Shown here piece by piece: positions 44,544-53,304 of a stretch of 64,000 nucleotides of DNA; the stretch's first letter is position 1; each line of letters begins with the position of its first letter. This DNA comes from Henriciella algicola (GTDB lineage: Bacteria; Pseudomonadota; Alphaproteobacteria; Caulobacterales; Hyphomonadaceae). The notes below the pieces were generated by a model, which was given only the letters and a program-made list of their open reading frames with translations, had not been told where the DNA came from and did not search any database. A program made the position numbers and the translations under genes. The DNA is taken from NCBI RefSeq assembly GCF_003576245.1, contig NZ_QWGA01000003.1, positions 248,001-312,000 of the forward strand. Direction: 5' to 3'.

Positions 44544-45086
44544 ATGGCTTCAGATGTAAGGCCCATCGTCCGCGTCGAGGACTTCGAAACAAACAGAAGG
44601 CTAACCGGGCTAATCGCGGAAAGCGGCACATTTCAAAATATGGCTCCAAGTCGATTTGCGACACAAGCCGAGACTATTCTCGCAAGGCATTCGGAGCGAT
44701 TGTACGTACAGGCAGTTGCCGACACTCTAGCAGTTTGCTTGCGGCGCTCTAGCGAGCTGGTCGATGATCCGGCGCTTGATCGCATGTACATGAATCTCCC
44801 GCTCTCTGCGGGACACAAAGAGACCCACAAGGAGATGCAGCGCCGACAGTGGTTTTCTGAGTTGCAGAGGGGAATAACACTTTCAGCACAACATCGGTAC
44901 AGGCCCTTACTGTCTGCGCTTGGGACGATCGTTGCCATCAGCGAGCCTGATACCGCTCGTAATTGGAGCATGGAGATAGCGCAGCGTATCAACGCGTGGG
45001 AGGACTACGAGCGCCGTGTGCTTGGTCGTGACCAGACAGCTCAGAGAAGGCAGGCTTGTGGCGAGTTCGGATCAGTGATCCCGTAG
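44544..45086 (+). CDS. Hypothetical protein
   Basis: The ATG at 44544 is preceded by TTGAGGAAC at suitable distance and gives 180 residues. The protein is mostly helical and charged (FATQAETILARHSERLYVQAVADTLAVCLRRSSEL, WSMEIAQRINAWEDYERRVLG), without transmembrane segments or known motifs. Its 3' end overlaps the convergent gene at 45041 by 46 nt. Possibly a plasmid/ICE accessory protein. Confidence 0.55.
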   Translation: MASDVRPIVRVEDFETNRRLTGLIAESGTFQNMAPSRFATQAETILARHSERLYVQAVADTLAVCLRRSSELVDDPALDRMYMNLPLSAGHKETHKEMQRRQWFSELQRGITLSAQHRYRPLLSALGTIVAISEPDTARNWSMEIAQRINAWEDYERRVLGRDQTAQRRQACGEFGSVIP

Positions 45087-45385
45087 ACCTCCCGCGCCAT
45101 GTTGACGGTCTGCGCGCCCTGAAATGTGGGAGCCATCTGACAGTGATTATGGATCTCACGAGATGCCCAAATTTTCAGGCCAGAGCCTTGGTGGCTAACA
45201 TGCAACCGGTTCGGGCCGCAGCTACCGCCGAAGATGCCGAGAGCGCGCTTCAGAAGCTCGGCTAAGCGATCATCGCTCACACCTTGCTTCAACTCATCGC
45301 CGTGCCAGGCAATGAGGCAGCGCGTCGCCTGACGGAATGCTACCTCACGCTCGGCGTGAGTGAGCGGGGAATGATCCCCGCTCAT
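45041..45385 (-). CDS. Small conserved ICE/plasmid-type hypothetical
   Basis: The 114-residue product (LTHAEREVAFRQATRCLIAWHGDEL, ALGIFGGSCGPNRLHVSHQG) resembles uncharacterised proteins I associate with alphaproteobacterial plasmids and integrative elements. Its start overlaps the ardB stop by one base (TAATG). The start codon lies in a perfect 10-bp stem-loop, suggesting translation is coupled to passage of ribosomes through ardB. Confidence 0.6.
   Translation of the reverse strand: MSGDHSPLTHAEREVAFRQATRCLIAWHGDELKQGVSDDRLAELLKRALGIFGGSCGPNRLHVSHQGSGLKIWASREIHNHCQMAPTFQGAQTVNMAREVYGITDPNSPQACLL
45361..45384 (-). promoter_or_regulatory. Stem-loop burying the start codon of the 45041-45385 gene
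   Basis: TGAGCGGGGA-TCAT-TCCCCGCTCA is a perfect 10-bp hairpin on the minus strand containing two of the three start-codon bases. It would need ribosomes finishing ardB to open it. This is the layout of strictly coupled genes. Confidence 0.55.
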
Positions 45386-45792
45386 TAGTCGATAAACCGG
45401 AAGATCACTCCGGCCTCCGTGTGATCAAGCGCGTAATCGCGAAGCTTGTGAAAGCTCTCGGAAAAGCGCTGACTATCGGCGATGAAGGCCATCTGGCTTT
45501 GCGCCATCAGCGAAATGCCGATGCCAGCGGCTTCGGCGCTCATTGAGCCTTCGAAGAAATTGTCGGGCCAGACTAGATCGAGCGTTTCCTCGATATCGGG
45601 AGCCATGAAGAAGCCACCATTACTGAGTTCGTAGAATCTCCAAAGACCGCCGCCATAGCTCTCGCAAGCATTGTCCATGAGAGCGTATGTCAGCATCTCG
45701 TAGCGGATGAAGGTGCCTCCGGCATGTTTGGGGAGAAAGCCCTCCCGCTCTGAGAGCGGGATAAGGCGTGCGGTGATGATGTCCGTGCTCAT
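45385..45792 (-). CDS. ardB: ArdB/KlcA-family antirestriction protein
   Basis: The 135-residue protein has the family core: LPKHAGGTFIRYEMLTYALMDN, then ESYGGGLWRFYELSNGGFFMAPD and DNFFEGSMSAEAAGIGISLMA. ArdB/KlcA proteins help incoming elements escape type I restriction without mimicking DNA. It is the middle gene of a three-gene overlapping operon (ATGA upstream, TAATG downstream), as expected for the leading region of a transferable element. Confidence 0.92.
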   Translation of the reverse strand: MSTDIITARLIPLSEREGFLPKHAGGTFIRYEMLTYALMDNACESYGGGLWRFYELSNGGFFMAPDIEETLDLVWPDNFFEGSMSAEAAGIGISLMAQSQMAFIADSQRFSESFHKLRDYALDHTEAGVIFRFID

Positions 45793-46040
45793 GCTGCCTC
45801 CTTCTGAGCCTGGCGCTCAGCTTTGCGGTGGCGGGCGATGGCGTCGTAGGCGGCCTGGCTGAGACGGGAGAGGCGCAAGAGCTCAGAGCCTGAGAATGAG
45901 CTGGCTTCGCGCCACGTGTCCTCTTTGAGGTAGGAGCGGACGATACGGACATTGTAGAATGCGTTTCCGTCTTGGCTCTGGTTTCGCCAGATGGTTGCGG
46001 TGAGCAATCCATCTCGCAGGGTTTGAATGGGCTTGTTCAT
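45789..46040 (-). CDS. Small hypothetical, ICE/plasmid leading-region type
   Basis: The ATG at 46040, preceded by GAAAGGCAAAACC, gives 83 residues; the frame extends upstream to 46073. The body (LRDGLLTATIWRNQSQDGNAFYNVRIVRSYLKED, ASSFSGSELLRLSRLSQAAYDAI) resembles uncharacterised proteins I recall encoded near conjugation genes. It may bind single-stranded DNA or nucleic acid (beta-rich N-terminus), but this is speculative. Its stop overlaps the ardB start. Confidence 0.6.
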   Translation of the reverse strand: MNKPIQTLRDGLLTATIWRNQSQDGNAFYNVRIVRSYLKEDTWREASSFSGSELLRLSRLSQAAYDAIARHRKAERQAQKEAA

Positions 46041-46387
46041 GGTTTTGCCTTTCTGTTGGTCGGGCCGGTTCATTCCGATCCGATGAAAGGCGGGCAGCCG
46101 ACCGAGAGGCCGGGGCCGTCATGGTCAACACGGATTTTTGGAGCGGGCAGACCATTGACGGGCGCGCATGCGCTTTAACCCGGACAAGGGCGGCAGACTT
46201 TCAAGGATGGATGGCAATTAACCGCGCGCGGACAGGAAAGATAACCAGACTAAAGCCTGAGGAGCTTAGGCTGAGGGATTACGCGCCTCACAGCCGAACG
46301 CATAAAAAGCTTGACCCTGAGACCCCCTGAAATGGTACGCTAGTCGTAGGCTAAACCTTTTTCCGAAAAGAGTACTTTCGCTAAGCT
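46041..46387. other. Intergenic region between antirestriction and metal-resistance modules
   Basis: The divergent promoters of the ardB operon and of the metal operon should lie here. A 69-codon plus-strand frame (46121-46330) lacks a ribosome-binding site and recognisable domain. Nothing else seen. Confidence 0.4.
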
Positions 46388-46741
46388 ATGTGCAGCACCA
46401 CACCATTCAGGCGTTTTCGAACACTGCTCGTCATGATTATGACGCTTGCGGTTTTTGTTGCACCTATGAGTTCGGCTGCAGATGTCCAGCACGCTTTTGA
46501 TGAGGCTGCGGCCGAGTGCGTCGACACACATAGCGAACAAACCGAGCCAGACGAAAAACCTGCAAAGGATGCCCACGATCACGTGGCTCATCATTGTGGA
46601 AGCTGTCATGTTCATATGATTGGCAGCAATAATTTTGGCCCTGGTCTGCAATACGCCATTTCAGGCAATTGGCGTTCTTCAGACTTTCTGCCTCCGGTGA
46701 GCCTGCATCCGGACGGGCTCTATCGGCCTCCCCGCGTCTAG
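46388..46741 (+). CDS. DUF2946-like periplasmic His/Cys protein of czc operon
   Basis: The 117-residue protein has a signal peptide (about 1-31, LLVMIMTLAVFVAPMSSAA) and a His/Cys cluster DHVAHHCGSCHVH (about 83-95), the DUF2946-type metal-binding motif. It precedes the CzcC-like gene by 76 nt, the usual place for small periplasmic metal-binding accessory proteins in HME-RND operons. Probably buffers or delivers Zn/Co/Cd or Cu to the efflux system. Confidence 0.75.
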   Translation: MCSTTPFRRFRTLLVMIMTLAVFVAPMSSAADVQHAFDEAAAECVDTHSEQTEPDEKPAKDAHDHVAHHCGSCHVHMIGSNNFGPGLQYAISGNWRSSDFLPPVSLHPDGLYRPPRV

Positions 46742-46817
46742 CACAACGACACCGAACTTTTGAAGCGTGGCTATGGCCGCGCCGTCGTTGAATCTAGACG
46801 AGGTAACCAATTCGAAA

Positions 46818-48113
46818 ATGAAATATTTAATCTGCGGCATGATGGCCGCATATGCCCTGCTGGGCGTCACCGGCATGGCTGCTGCCCAAGGGTGCGGACC
46901 TGCGCCCAGTGGTAGCAACGAGTTCGATAAATCCGAGCCACTTACGCTTGAACAAGCCGTCATACGGGCCGGCAATTCTTCTCCTGAGGTGCGTCAGGCA
47001 GCTCTTGAGTCCAGAGCCGCGATGGCCGATGCCGATCAAGCGGGCCGCCGCATTAATCCGGCGGTCACACTGGAGGCAGAAAATTTTGCCGGGTCAGGCG
47101 CGCTGGACGGTTTCAATGCTTTTGAAACCACGCTCAGCGTTGAGCAAACCTTTAGACTCGGACGTAAAAGGTTTTTGTCCGAGAGCGCAGCGCGAGCCGA
47201 AGCTGCCCTCGCCAGCGCTGAATGCGAGGTTCAGAAGCTCGAAGCTCAGCGCCTGGCTGGTGAGCTTTTCATTGAGCTAGAGGCATCAATCGCACTGAGT
47301 GAGGTCGCAAGTGCTTCGGCAGACCTTGCCGAAGAGTTCGCAAGCCTTGTAGCGCGGCGTGTCGATGCGGGGGCTTCAGCGCCCCCAGAACTCTCCAGAG
47401 CCAAAGCTGAAGCCGCTATCTTACAGGCAGCGGCGGATATGGCGCGCGGAGAGGCAGAGGCCCGTGCCCTTGAACTTGCTTCGGTATGGGGAAGCCCAGC
47501 AGTAGATTTTCTTCTGCCCAACCAAGAGCAATGGATGCTGGGCGCAGATCGCCTGGATTCAGAGCCGTCCGGAACAACGCATCCTCAAATCCGCGCTGCG
47601 CGGGCCGCGATAGATGCGGGGGCCGCTGAGACTGAAAGAGCGCGCGCCGGCGCTTGGCCCGACGTCACGGTGTCCGCAGGTGTACGCCGATTTGAAGATA
47701 CCGGAGATCAAGCCTTTTTGGCTGGCGTTAGCCTGCCGCTACCTTTGTTCGATTCCAATCAGGACGCCGTGCGCGCTGCAAAGCTGCGCTCTCAGAAAGC
47801 AGAAATCAGCTCTAGAGCGACCGAAGCACGCTTGCTCGCCGAACAAACACGTTTGGTCTCTCAAGTCAGAGCCGCCCAATCGCGCCTCGAACGACTGGAG
47901 AGTGAAGCGCTGCCGCTTTCCGAAAGCGCATACGCCTCAGCCGCAGAAGGCTACCGGGTTGGCAAGTTCAACCTCACGGCCACGCTCGAAGCACGCCGAA
48001 GCCTTATCGAAACGCGCACTGCGGTCATTGATGCCCGCATGGCGCTCCACACCCAAACCCTGAGGCTGCGCGCGCTGATCGGCGCAGCGCCCTTCGAAGG
48101 AGACATACAATGA
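46818..48113 (+). CDS. czcC: CzcC/TolC-family outer-membrane efflux channel
   Basis: The ATG at 46818 gives 431 residues with a good signal peptide (MKYLICGMMAAYALLGVTGMAAA); the frame is also open to 46767. Two TolC-like coiled-coil halves are visible (LEQAVIRAGNSSPEVRQAALESRAAMADADQAG; ESAYASAAEGYRVGKFNLTATLEARRSLIE). With the next two genes it forms a tripartite heavy-metal efflux pump spanning the envelope. Its stop overlaps the czcB start (ATGA). czcC naming follows operon position; which metal is unknown. Confidence 0.9.
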   Translation: MKYLICGMMAAYALLGVTGMAAAQGCGPAPSGSNEFDKSEPLTLEQAVIRAGNSSPEVRQAALESRAAMADADQAGRRINPAVTLEAENFAGSGALDGFNAFETTLSVEQTFRLGRKRFLSESAARAEAALASAECEVQKLEAQRLAGELFIELEASIALSEVASASADLAEEFASLVARRVDAGASAPPELSRAKAEAAILQAAADMARGEAEARALELASVWGSPAVDFLLPNQEQWMLGADRLDSEPSGTTHPQIRAARAAIDAGAAETERARAGAWPDVTVSAGVRRFEDTGDQAFLAGVSLPLPLFDSNQDAVRAAKLRSQKAEISSRATEARLLAEQTRLVSQVRAAQSRLERLESEALPLSESAYASAAEGYRVGKFNLTATLEARRSLIETRTAVIDARMALHTQTLRLRALIGAAPFEGDIQ

Positions 48114-49342
48114 CAAACCCCCTTATCCCGATTGTTTTATTAATGGCGATGCTGGTTCCGCTTTCAGCTTGCGATGAAGGCGATAGTAGCTCTGCTGCTG
48201 CGGTCCATGGAGCTGAAGATAGCGAAACCGGTCATGATGAGCATAGTGACAACGAAGTCTTGGAGCCGGATACAGACCATGGCGATCATATCGAGCTAAA
48301 CGCTGAAGCAGCCGAGGCCGCTGGCATCCAGCTGTCGGTAGCCGAGGCCGGGGCAATTTCGACCTTGCTTGAACTGCCCGCAGAAATTCGGTTCGACGCA
48401 GATCGTATTGCGCGCGTATCTCCACAAATAGAGGGGCTTGTTGCGCAACTCCACGCTGGTGAAGGCGATCAAGTGCAGGCCGGATCGACGCTCGCCCGAC
48501 TGAATAGCCGAGAGCTTGCTGGACTGAAGGCAGATTACCTCAATGCGCTTAGCGCCGAGGAGCTGGCGAAAGCGCGGCTCCAGCGCGAAGAAAACCTTTG
48601 GAATCAGCAGATCACGTCAGAAGCTGATGTTCAGTCTGCGCGGGCTGCCTTCTCGGCGGCCCACGCCGCCCGAGAAGCAGCGGAGAACAGGCTTCACGCG
48701 GTGGGTGTCGGCCATGGCACGCTCGATCGGCTGGATGAGGCCAGTGATGGCGCGCTAGCCCATGCCTACGTTACCGCACCAATCGCCGGGACTGTCATCA
48801 AGCGCGGCGTTGCCGTCGGTGAAACCGTGTCGGTCGATGGCGAGCCGATGTTCATTATTCTGGATGATAGTGTCGTCTGGGCTGATATCGCCGTTTATAA
48901 GGAAGATCTCGGCAAGGTCGACGAGGGACAGAGGGTCACCCTCCGCCAACATGGAAGCCTGCTGGCAGACGGTCAGATATCAACCGTTCTGCCTGTCATT
49001 GACGAGACATCGCGCACGGCGACGGCGCGCGTGATTGTCGATAATTCTTCAGGCAAGCTAAAGCCCGGTCAGTTCGTCAACGCTGAAATCGAGACCGGTG
49101 AACGCAGGTCAGTGATCAGAGTCCCCTCCCGCGCAATCGTGAGCGTAGAAGACAGGCAATCTGTTTTCGTGCCAACCAAAGATGGCTTTGAGCCTCGCAG
49201 CGTCGAGACCGGGGCAAGTGCGGGCGGCTATTCCGAAATTCTGTCAGGGCTTCGGGCTGGCGAAACCTTCGTATCAGACGGGGCCTTCACCCTGAAAGCG
49301 CAGCTTGAAAAAGACGCTTTCGGTGATGGTCACGCACATTAG
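48110..49342 (+). CDS. czcB: CzcB-like periplasmic adaptor (HME-RND membrane fusion protein)
   Basis: The 410-residue adaptor has a lipoprotein signal (MLVPLSAC) and a His/Asp/Glu-rich N-terminal stretch (HDEHSDNEVLEPDTDHGDH, about 43-61) likely to bind metal. The barrel-sandwich hybrid and hairpin follow (RVSPQIEGLVAQLHAGEGDQV, AEELAKARLQREENLWNQQI). The beta-barrel (DDSVVWADIAVYKEDLGKV) and C-terminal membrane-proximal domain complete it. It links CzcA to the outer-membrane channel. Confidence 0.93.
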   Translation: MTNPLIPIVLLMAMLVPLSACDEGDSSSAAAVHGAEDSETGHDEHSDNEVLEPDTDHGDHIELNAEAAEAAGIQLSVAEAGAISTLLELPAEIRFDADRIARVSPQIEGLVAQLHAGEGDQVQAGSTLARLNSRELAGLKADYLNALSAEELAKARLQREENLWNQQITSEADVQSARAAFSAAHAAREAAENRLHAVGVGHGTLDRLDEASDGALAHAYVTAPIAGTVIKRGVAVGETVSVDGEPMFIILDDSVVWADIAVYKEDLGKVDEGQRVTLRQHGSLLADGQISTVLPVIDETSRTATARVIVDNSSGKLKPGQFVNAEIETGERRSVIRVPSRAIVSVEDRQSVFVPTKDGFEPRSVETGASAGGYSEILSGLRAGETFVSDGAFTLKAQLEKDAFGDGHAH

Positions 49343-49353
49343 GAGGGCGCCCG

Positions 49354-52300
49354 ATGATTAAACTCATGCATAAACTTGCGGGCGGGCGTCTTCTTGCGGC
49401 TGTCATTGCACTCGCATTTACAATTGGCGGCGTGTTTGCGTTTCGCAGCCTTCCTGTCGACGCCTTCCCCGATCCATCCCCCTCGCTGGTTCAGGTCTTC
49501 ACCGAAACCGAAGGTCTCTCACCGGAAGAGGTTGAACGCTATGTGACCTATCCGATTGAAACGGCGATGTCCGGCCTACCAAAGGTCGAGGAAATCCGCT
49601 CCACCTCGAACTTCGGACTATCGGTTATCAACATCTATTTCGAGGATGGCACGGACGTCTATTTTGCTCGTCAGGTCGTCGGCGAGCGCCTCGGTGAAGC
49701 CGGCGAAGGGATACCGGAAGGCTTCGGCACGCCCAAGATGGGACCGATTTCAACCGGGCTCGGGATTATCATGTACTATCGCCTTGTCGATGAGACGGGC
49801 GAACGCTCACTCGTAGAGTTGCGCGAGATCGCGGACTGGATGATCAAATATCCCCTGCAATCTGTTGAGGGTGTCACTGAGGTCCTCTCGCTTGGCGGGT
49901 TTGAAAAGCAGTATCAGGTCCAGCTCGATCCCGATCAGCTGACCTCTTATGGACTAAGTGTGAACGAGGTAATCGCCGCTCTGGAGTCCGCCAACCGGAC
50001 GGCTGGTGCGCAGTTCATCGAGATCGGCGCTGAACAGTACACAGTTCGCGGCGTCGGCCTTGCGCGTAGTCTGAGCGATTTACGGGAAACCCCAGTCAAG
50101 ACGGTGGACGGCCGGACGGTACGCGTCAGCGATCTTGGTGACGTTGCTATTGGTGGCGGCGTACGTCAGGGACTTGCAACGGCAAATGGCGAAGGAGAAA
50201 CCGTCGCAGGACTGGTGCTGAAACTCTATGGCACGAATACGTCCGAGGTCATTGAAAACGCACAGGCGCGCTTCGATGAGATCAATGGCTCGCTTCCTGA
50301 GGGCGTAAAGGCGGTCCCCTATTATGATCAGGGCACGCTGGTGAAAAAGGCGGCTGCGACCGTCACCACGGCGCTCTGGCAAGGCGCGCTTCTGGTGGCT
50401 GTGATCGTGTTTTTGTTTCTTGGAGGATGGCGACCAAGCCTTGTTGTGGTGCTCTCCATTCCTTTCTCGGTCGGCTTTGCCTTTATCTCAATGAACCTTC
50501 TCGGCATCGGGGCTAATCTGATGACGCTCGGGGGTGTAGCGATTGCAATCGGGATGATGGTGGATGGAGCCATTGTCATCGCGGAGAATGTGGATCGCGG
50601 TTTTCGCGAGCGGCGCGCCGAAGAGGACGCCCGCACGACAGTTGCACGATCTAGCGCCGAAGTGATCGCCCCGCTCATTGCTGCGGTCGCGGTGGTTATC
50701 ATCGTGTTTCTGCCGCTTTTCTCTTTGCAGGGGACGGAAGGCAAGACGTTTAGGCCGCTCGCGGCGGCGGCTGCTCTCGCCATGACCGGTTCACTGATTT
50801 ATGCGGCTCTGATCGCGCCAGCGATGGCGTGTGGACTTATGCGAGCGCCCAAGAAAACGGAGAGGAAAGGTAAGAGCCGTCTGGCATCGGCAATCAAGCC
50901 TCTCGCTGCCTTTTTTGTCCGGCGTCGCATGGCCGCTCTCGCTTTGGCCGGAATACTTCTTTTGGCGGGAAGCTTGTCGGCTACGCGCCTGGGTTCCGAG
51001 TTTACGCCTGCGCTGGAGGAAGGTGACGTCTTGCTTCGCGTCACCATGGCACCGTCCATCTCGTTGACGGAGGCCAAAGAGACATCGACACGTATTGAGA
51101 CAAGGTTGCTGGGGACGTTTCCGGAGATCAGCTCAATCGTGAGCCGTATCGGGCGCGGCGAAGTCGGCGCGCATGCTGATCCGGTCAACAGCATCGAAGC
51201 GTTCGTGGCGCTGAAACCTCGCCGCGAGTGGCGGGCTGGGCTCAGCCCTGACGGCTTACGAGCGTCTATCTCCGATAATCTTGCTAACTTTCCAGGTGTC
51301 AGAGTGAATGTCGGTCAGCCAATCGCTATGTCGGTTGACGAGCTTCTTACTGGCACCAAAGCGCAGCTTGCCGTGAAAATTTTCGGCCCCGATACGGACA
51401 CCCTTCTCGAGGGCTCGCAGACGTTGCAATCCATCCTTCAGTCGGTTCCTGATGCGACTGACGTTCAAGCCGATCAGATCACGGGCGCGCCGCAACTCGT
51501 CATCTCGTTGAACCGTTCCGCCCTGGGTCGGTATGGTCTCAGCGTCGAGGACGCGCTCAATGCCCTGCGCTCGGGCGTCGGCGGCGCCCGGGCAGGCGCA
51601 GTTTTTGAGGGCGTACGTCAATTTCCGGTGATTGTGCGGTATTCTGAGAGTGACCGCGACACGCCTGAGGCCATCGGACGGATCATTCTGGAATCCTCCA
51701 GTGGGGCGAGAGTTCCGCTGGAAAGCGTGGCAGATATCCAGAAGATCGTCGGCCCGCGTCAGATCACGCGCGAAAATGGCGAGCGCTTCATCACTGTCCA
51801 GCTCAATGTGCGCGGGCGTGATATCGGCAGCTATGTTGCCGCTGCTCAAAAGGAGGTGGCCGAAGGACTTGATCTACCCGCTGGCTATCGCGTCGAATGG
51901 GGCGGACAATTTGAACTTCAGCAGGAAGCAAATGCCCGCTTTGCCGTGGTTGTCCCAATCACGCTTGCCATTGTGTTTCTGATCTTGCTGCTGACCTTCG
52001 GGCGTATCAAGTCGGCCATTCTCATCCTGCTCAATATCCCTCTGGCCCTGACAGGCGGCGCTATGGCGCTATGGCTGGCGGGCCTGCCGATATCCGTGCC
52101 TGCGACAGTCGGATTTATCGCGCTGTTTGGTATCGCGCTCGGCAACGGAATGGTGCTTGTGAGCTTTATGGACGACTTCGCGCGTCAAGGCCGCAACCGT
52201 GACGAGCTCGCCGTCGAGGCGGCCGGAATGAGGGCTCGCCCTGTGCTGATGACAGCACTGACGACAGCGCTTGGATTGGCGCCCTTGCTCTTTGCAAATG

Positions 52301-52452
52301 GTGTTGGCGCCGAAGTCCAGCGGCCGCTGGCCACAGTCGTAATGGGCGGCCTGATATCTTCGACGGTGCTGACGCTTCTCGTGCTTCCAGCGCTCCATCG
52401 CTGGTTCGCACCGAAGATCGACTCGGCAGGTGGAGGAAAAAGTTACGCGTAA
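49354..52452 (+). CDS. czcA: CzcA/CusA-family heavy-metal RND efflux permease
   Basis: The 1032-residue inner-membrane pump has the RND layout: TM1, a large periplasmic loop, TM2-7, a second periplasmic loop, and TM8-12. Family landmarks include SLPVDAFPDPSPSLVQVFTE near the N-terminus, the TM4 proton-relay region MVDGAIVIAENVDRGFRER, and ALGLAPLLFANGVGAEVQRPLA near the C-terminus. It exports divalent or monovalent heavy-metal ions using the proton gradient. ATG is 9 nt after the czcB stop behind AGGAGGGCG. Confidence 0.94.
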   Translation: MIKLMHKLAGGRLLAAVIALAFTIGGVFAFRSLPVDAFPDPSPSLVQVFTETEGLSPEEVERYVTYPIETAMSGLPKVEEIRSTSNFGLSVINIYFEDGTDVYFARQVVGERLGEAGEGIPEGFGTPKMGPISTGLGIIMYYRLVDETGERSLVELREIADWMIKYPLQSVEGVTEVLSLGGFEKQYQVQLDPDQLTSYGLSVNEVIAALESANRTAGAQFIEIGAEQYTVRGVGLARSLSDLRETPVKTVDGRTVRVSDLGDVAIGGGVRQGLATANGEGETVAGLVLKLYGTNTSEVIENAQARFDEINGSLPEGVKAVPYYDQGTLVKKAAATVTTALWQGALLVAVIVFLFLGGWRPSLVVVLSIPFSVGFAFISMNLLGIGANLMTLGGVAIAIGMMVDGAIVIAENVDRGFRERRAEEDARTTVARSSAEVIAPLIAAVAVVIIVFLPLFSLQGTEGKTFRPLAAAAALAMTGSLIYAALIAPAMACGLMRAPKKTERKGKSRLASAIKPLAAFFVRRRMAALALAGILLLAGSLSATRLGSEFTPALEEGDVLLRVTMAPSISLTEAKETSTRIETRLLGTFPEISSIVSRIGRGEVGAHADPVNSIEAFVALKPRREWRAGLSPDGLRASISDNLANFPGVRVNVGQPIAMSVDELLTGTKAQLAVKIFGPDTDTLLEGSQTLQSILQSVPDATDVQADQITGAPQLVISLNRSALGRYGLSVEDALNALRSGVGGARAGAVFEGVRQFPVIVRYSESDRDTPEAIGRIILESSSGARVPLESVADIQKIVGPRQITRENGERFITVQLNVRGRDIGSYVAAAQKEVAEGLDLPAGYRVEWGGQFELQQEANARFAVVVPITLAIVFLILLLTFGRIKSAILILLNIPLALTGGAMALWLAGLPISVPATVGFIALFGIALGNGMVLVSFMDDFARQGRNRDELAVEAAGMRARPVLMTALTTALGLAPLLFANGVGAEVQRPLATVVMGGLISSTVLTLLVLPALHRWFAPKIDSAGGGKSYA

Positions 52453-52478
52453 ATGCGCTAAACAGAGATTTATCAATG

Positions 52479-52503
52479 CTGGGCGGGACTTAGTTCCGCC
52501 CAG
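52479..52503. terminator. Hairpin between convergent czcA and resolvase genes
   Basis: CTGGGCGGGAC-TTA-GTTCCGCCCAG forms an 11-bp stem with one G-U pair. No long T-tract follows on either strand, so it may act as a weak bidirectional terminator. Confidence 0.5.
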
Positions 52504-52566
52504 TTTGCAATCGGGGAGAGGTCGTATTGCGAGTGCAAGAGGCGCTGAGAGATCGCTTTCCTCTGT

Positions 52567-53151
52567 CTAGGCCGCACGGCGGCAAACACGCCAAACAGTG
52601 GTCTCTGAGACGCCGTAGGCTCTGGCGGCTTCGGGGCGGGATAGCCGCCGTTCAGATACTGCAAGCCTGACCTCTCGCGCCTGACGGGCGTTCAAGGCGC
52701 GTGGCCGGCCGATTTGCTTTCCTTTCTTGCGGGCGACGTCGATGCCTTCCTTGGTACGCCGCGCGAGCATCTTGCGCTCGAATTGCGCTAGGGCTGCCAG
52801 AATGCCAAACACCACCTCCCCGAACTCGGTCGAAAGGTCGAGATTCATATTGAGGATACGCAGATTTATGCCGCGTGCCTGCAAGGTCTCTATCGTGCGG
52901 AGCGCATCGAGCGAACTTCTGAACGCACGGTCCAGGTCGAGCACGACAATAGTGTCCCCGGCGCGCAAACCCGCGAGCACATTTTCAAACACAGGCCGTG
53001 ATTTCGCCGCGCCAGAAGCCTTCTCGGTATAGACCCGCTCGCACATCTCTTTCAGGCGCTGCGTCTGGCGATCTTCTTTCATGTCAGCGCGTGAAACGCG
53101 GGCATAGCCGATCAGGCGGGGGCGCAAGCTTTCAGAAGATGACGCACTCAT
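52567..53151 (-). CDS. Small serine recombinase (resolvase/invertase)
   Basis: The 194-residue protein has the resolvase domain with catalytic Ser in IGYARVS, the region IVVLDLDRAFRSSLDALRTIETLQARGI and the E-helix GILAALAQFERKMLARRTKEGIDVARKKG. A C-terminal helix-turn-helix follows (RRLSRPEAARAYGVSETTVWRVCR). It is the Tn3/Hin-type length, not a large integrase. It sits at the end of the czc module with a perfect palindrome upstream, and may resolve cointegrates or invert a segment. No transposase was found with it. Confidence 0.92.
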   Translation of the reverse strand: MSASSSESLRPRLIGYARVSRADMKEDRQTQRLKEMCERVYTEKASGAAKSRPVFENVLAGLRAGDTIVVLDLDRAFRSSLDALRTIETLQARGINLRILNMNLDLSTEFGEVVFGILAALAQFERKMLARRTKEGIDVARKKGKQIGRPRALNARQAREVRLAVSERRLSRPEAARAYGVSETTVWRVCRRAA

Positions 53152-53168
53152 AGGGCGTGACCTTTCCG

Positions 53169-53190
53169 TTCAAAACCGATCGGTTTTGAA
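53169..53190. promoter_or_regulatory. Perfect 22-bp palindrome upstream of resolvase (res subsite/operator)
   Basis: TTCAAAACCGA followed by its exact reverse complement, 17 nt from the resolvase ATG. A related half-site GATCGATTTTGAA occurs about 110 nt further (53295-53307). The spacing and symmetry suit a resolvase res site or autoregulatory operator. Confidence 0.55.
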
Positions 53191-53304
53191 ATGGCGGCAT
53201 GATGGCACGCTCCAACTGGTCGCTCTGAGACTAAGTGATTGAAATTCCTCATACCATAATAATCGGTCAATGAATAGGATATACAGTGTCAATAATGATC
53301 GATT

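Noticed and set aside
46121-46330. 69-codon frame between ardB operon and czc genes
   Set aside because: No SD, no domain, lies where divergent promoters are expected.
46388-53190. Complete Tn3-type transposon around czc
   Set aside because: Only a resolvase-like gene is present; no transposase or long terminal inverted repeats were seen.
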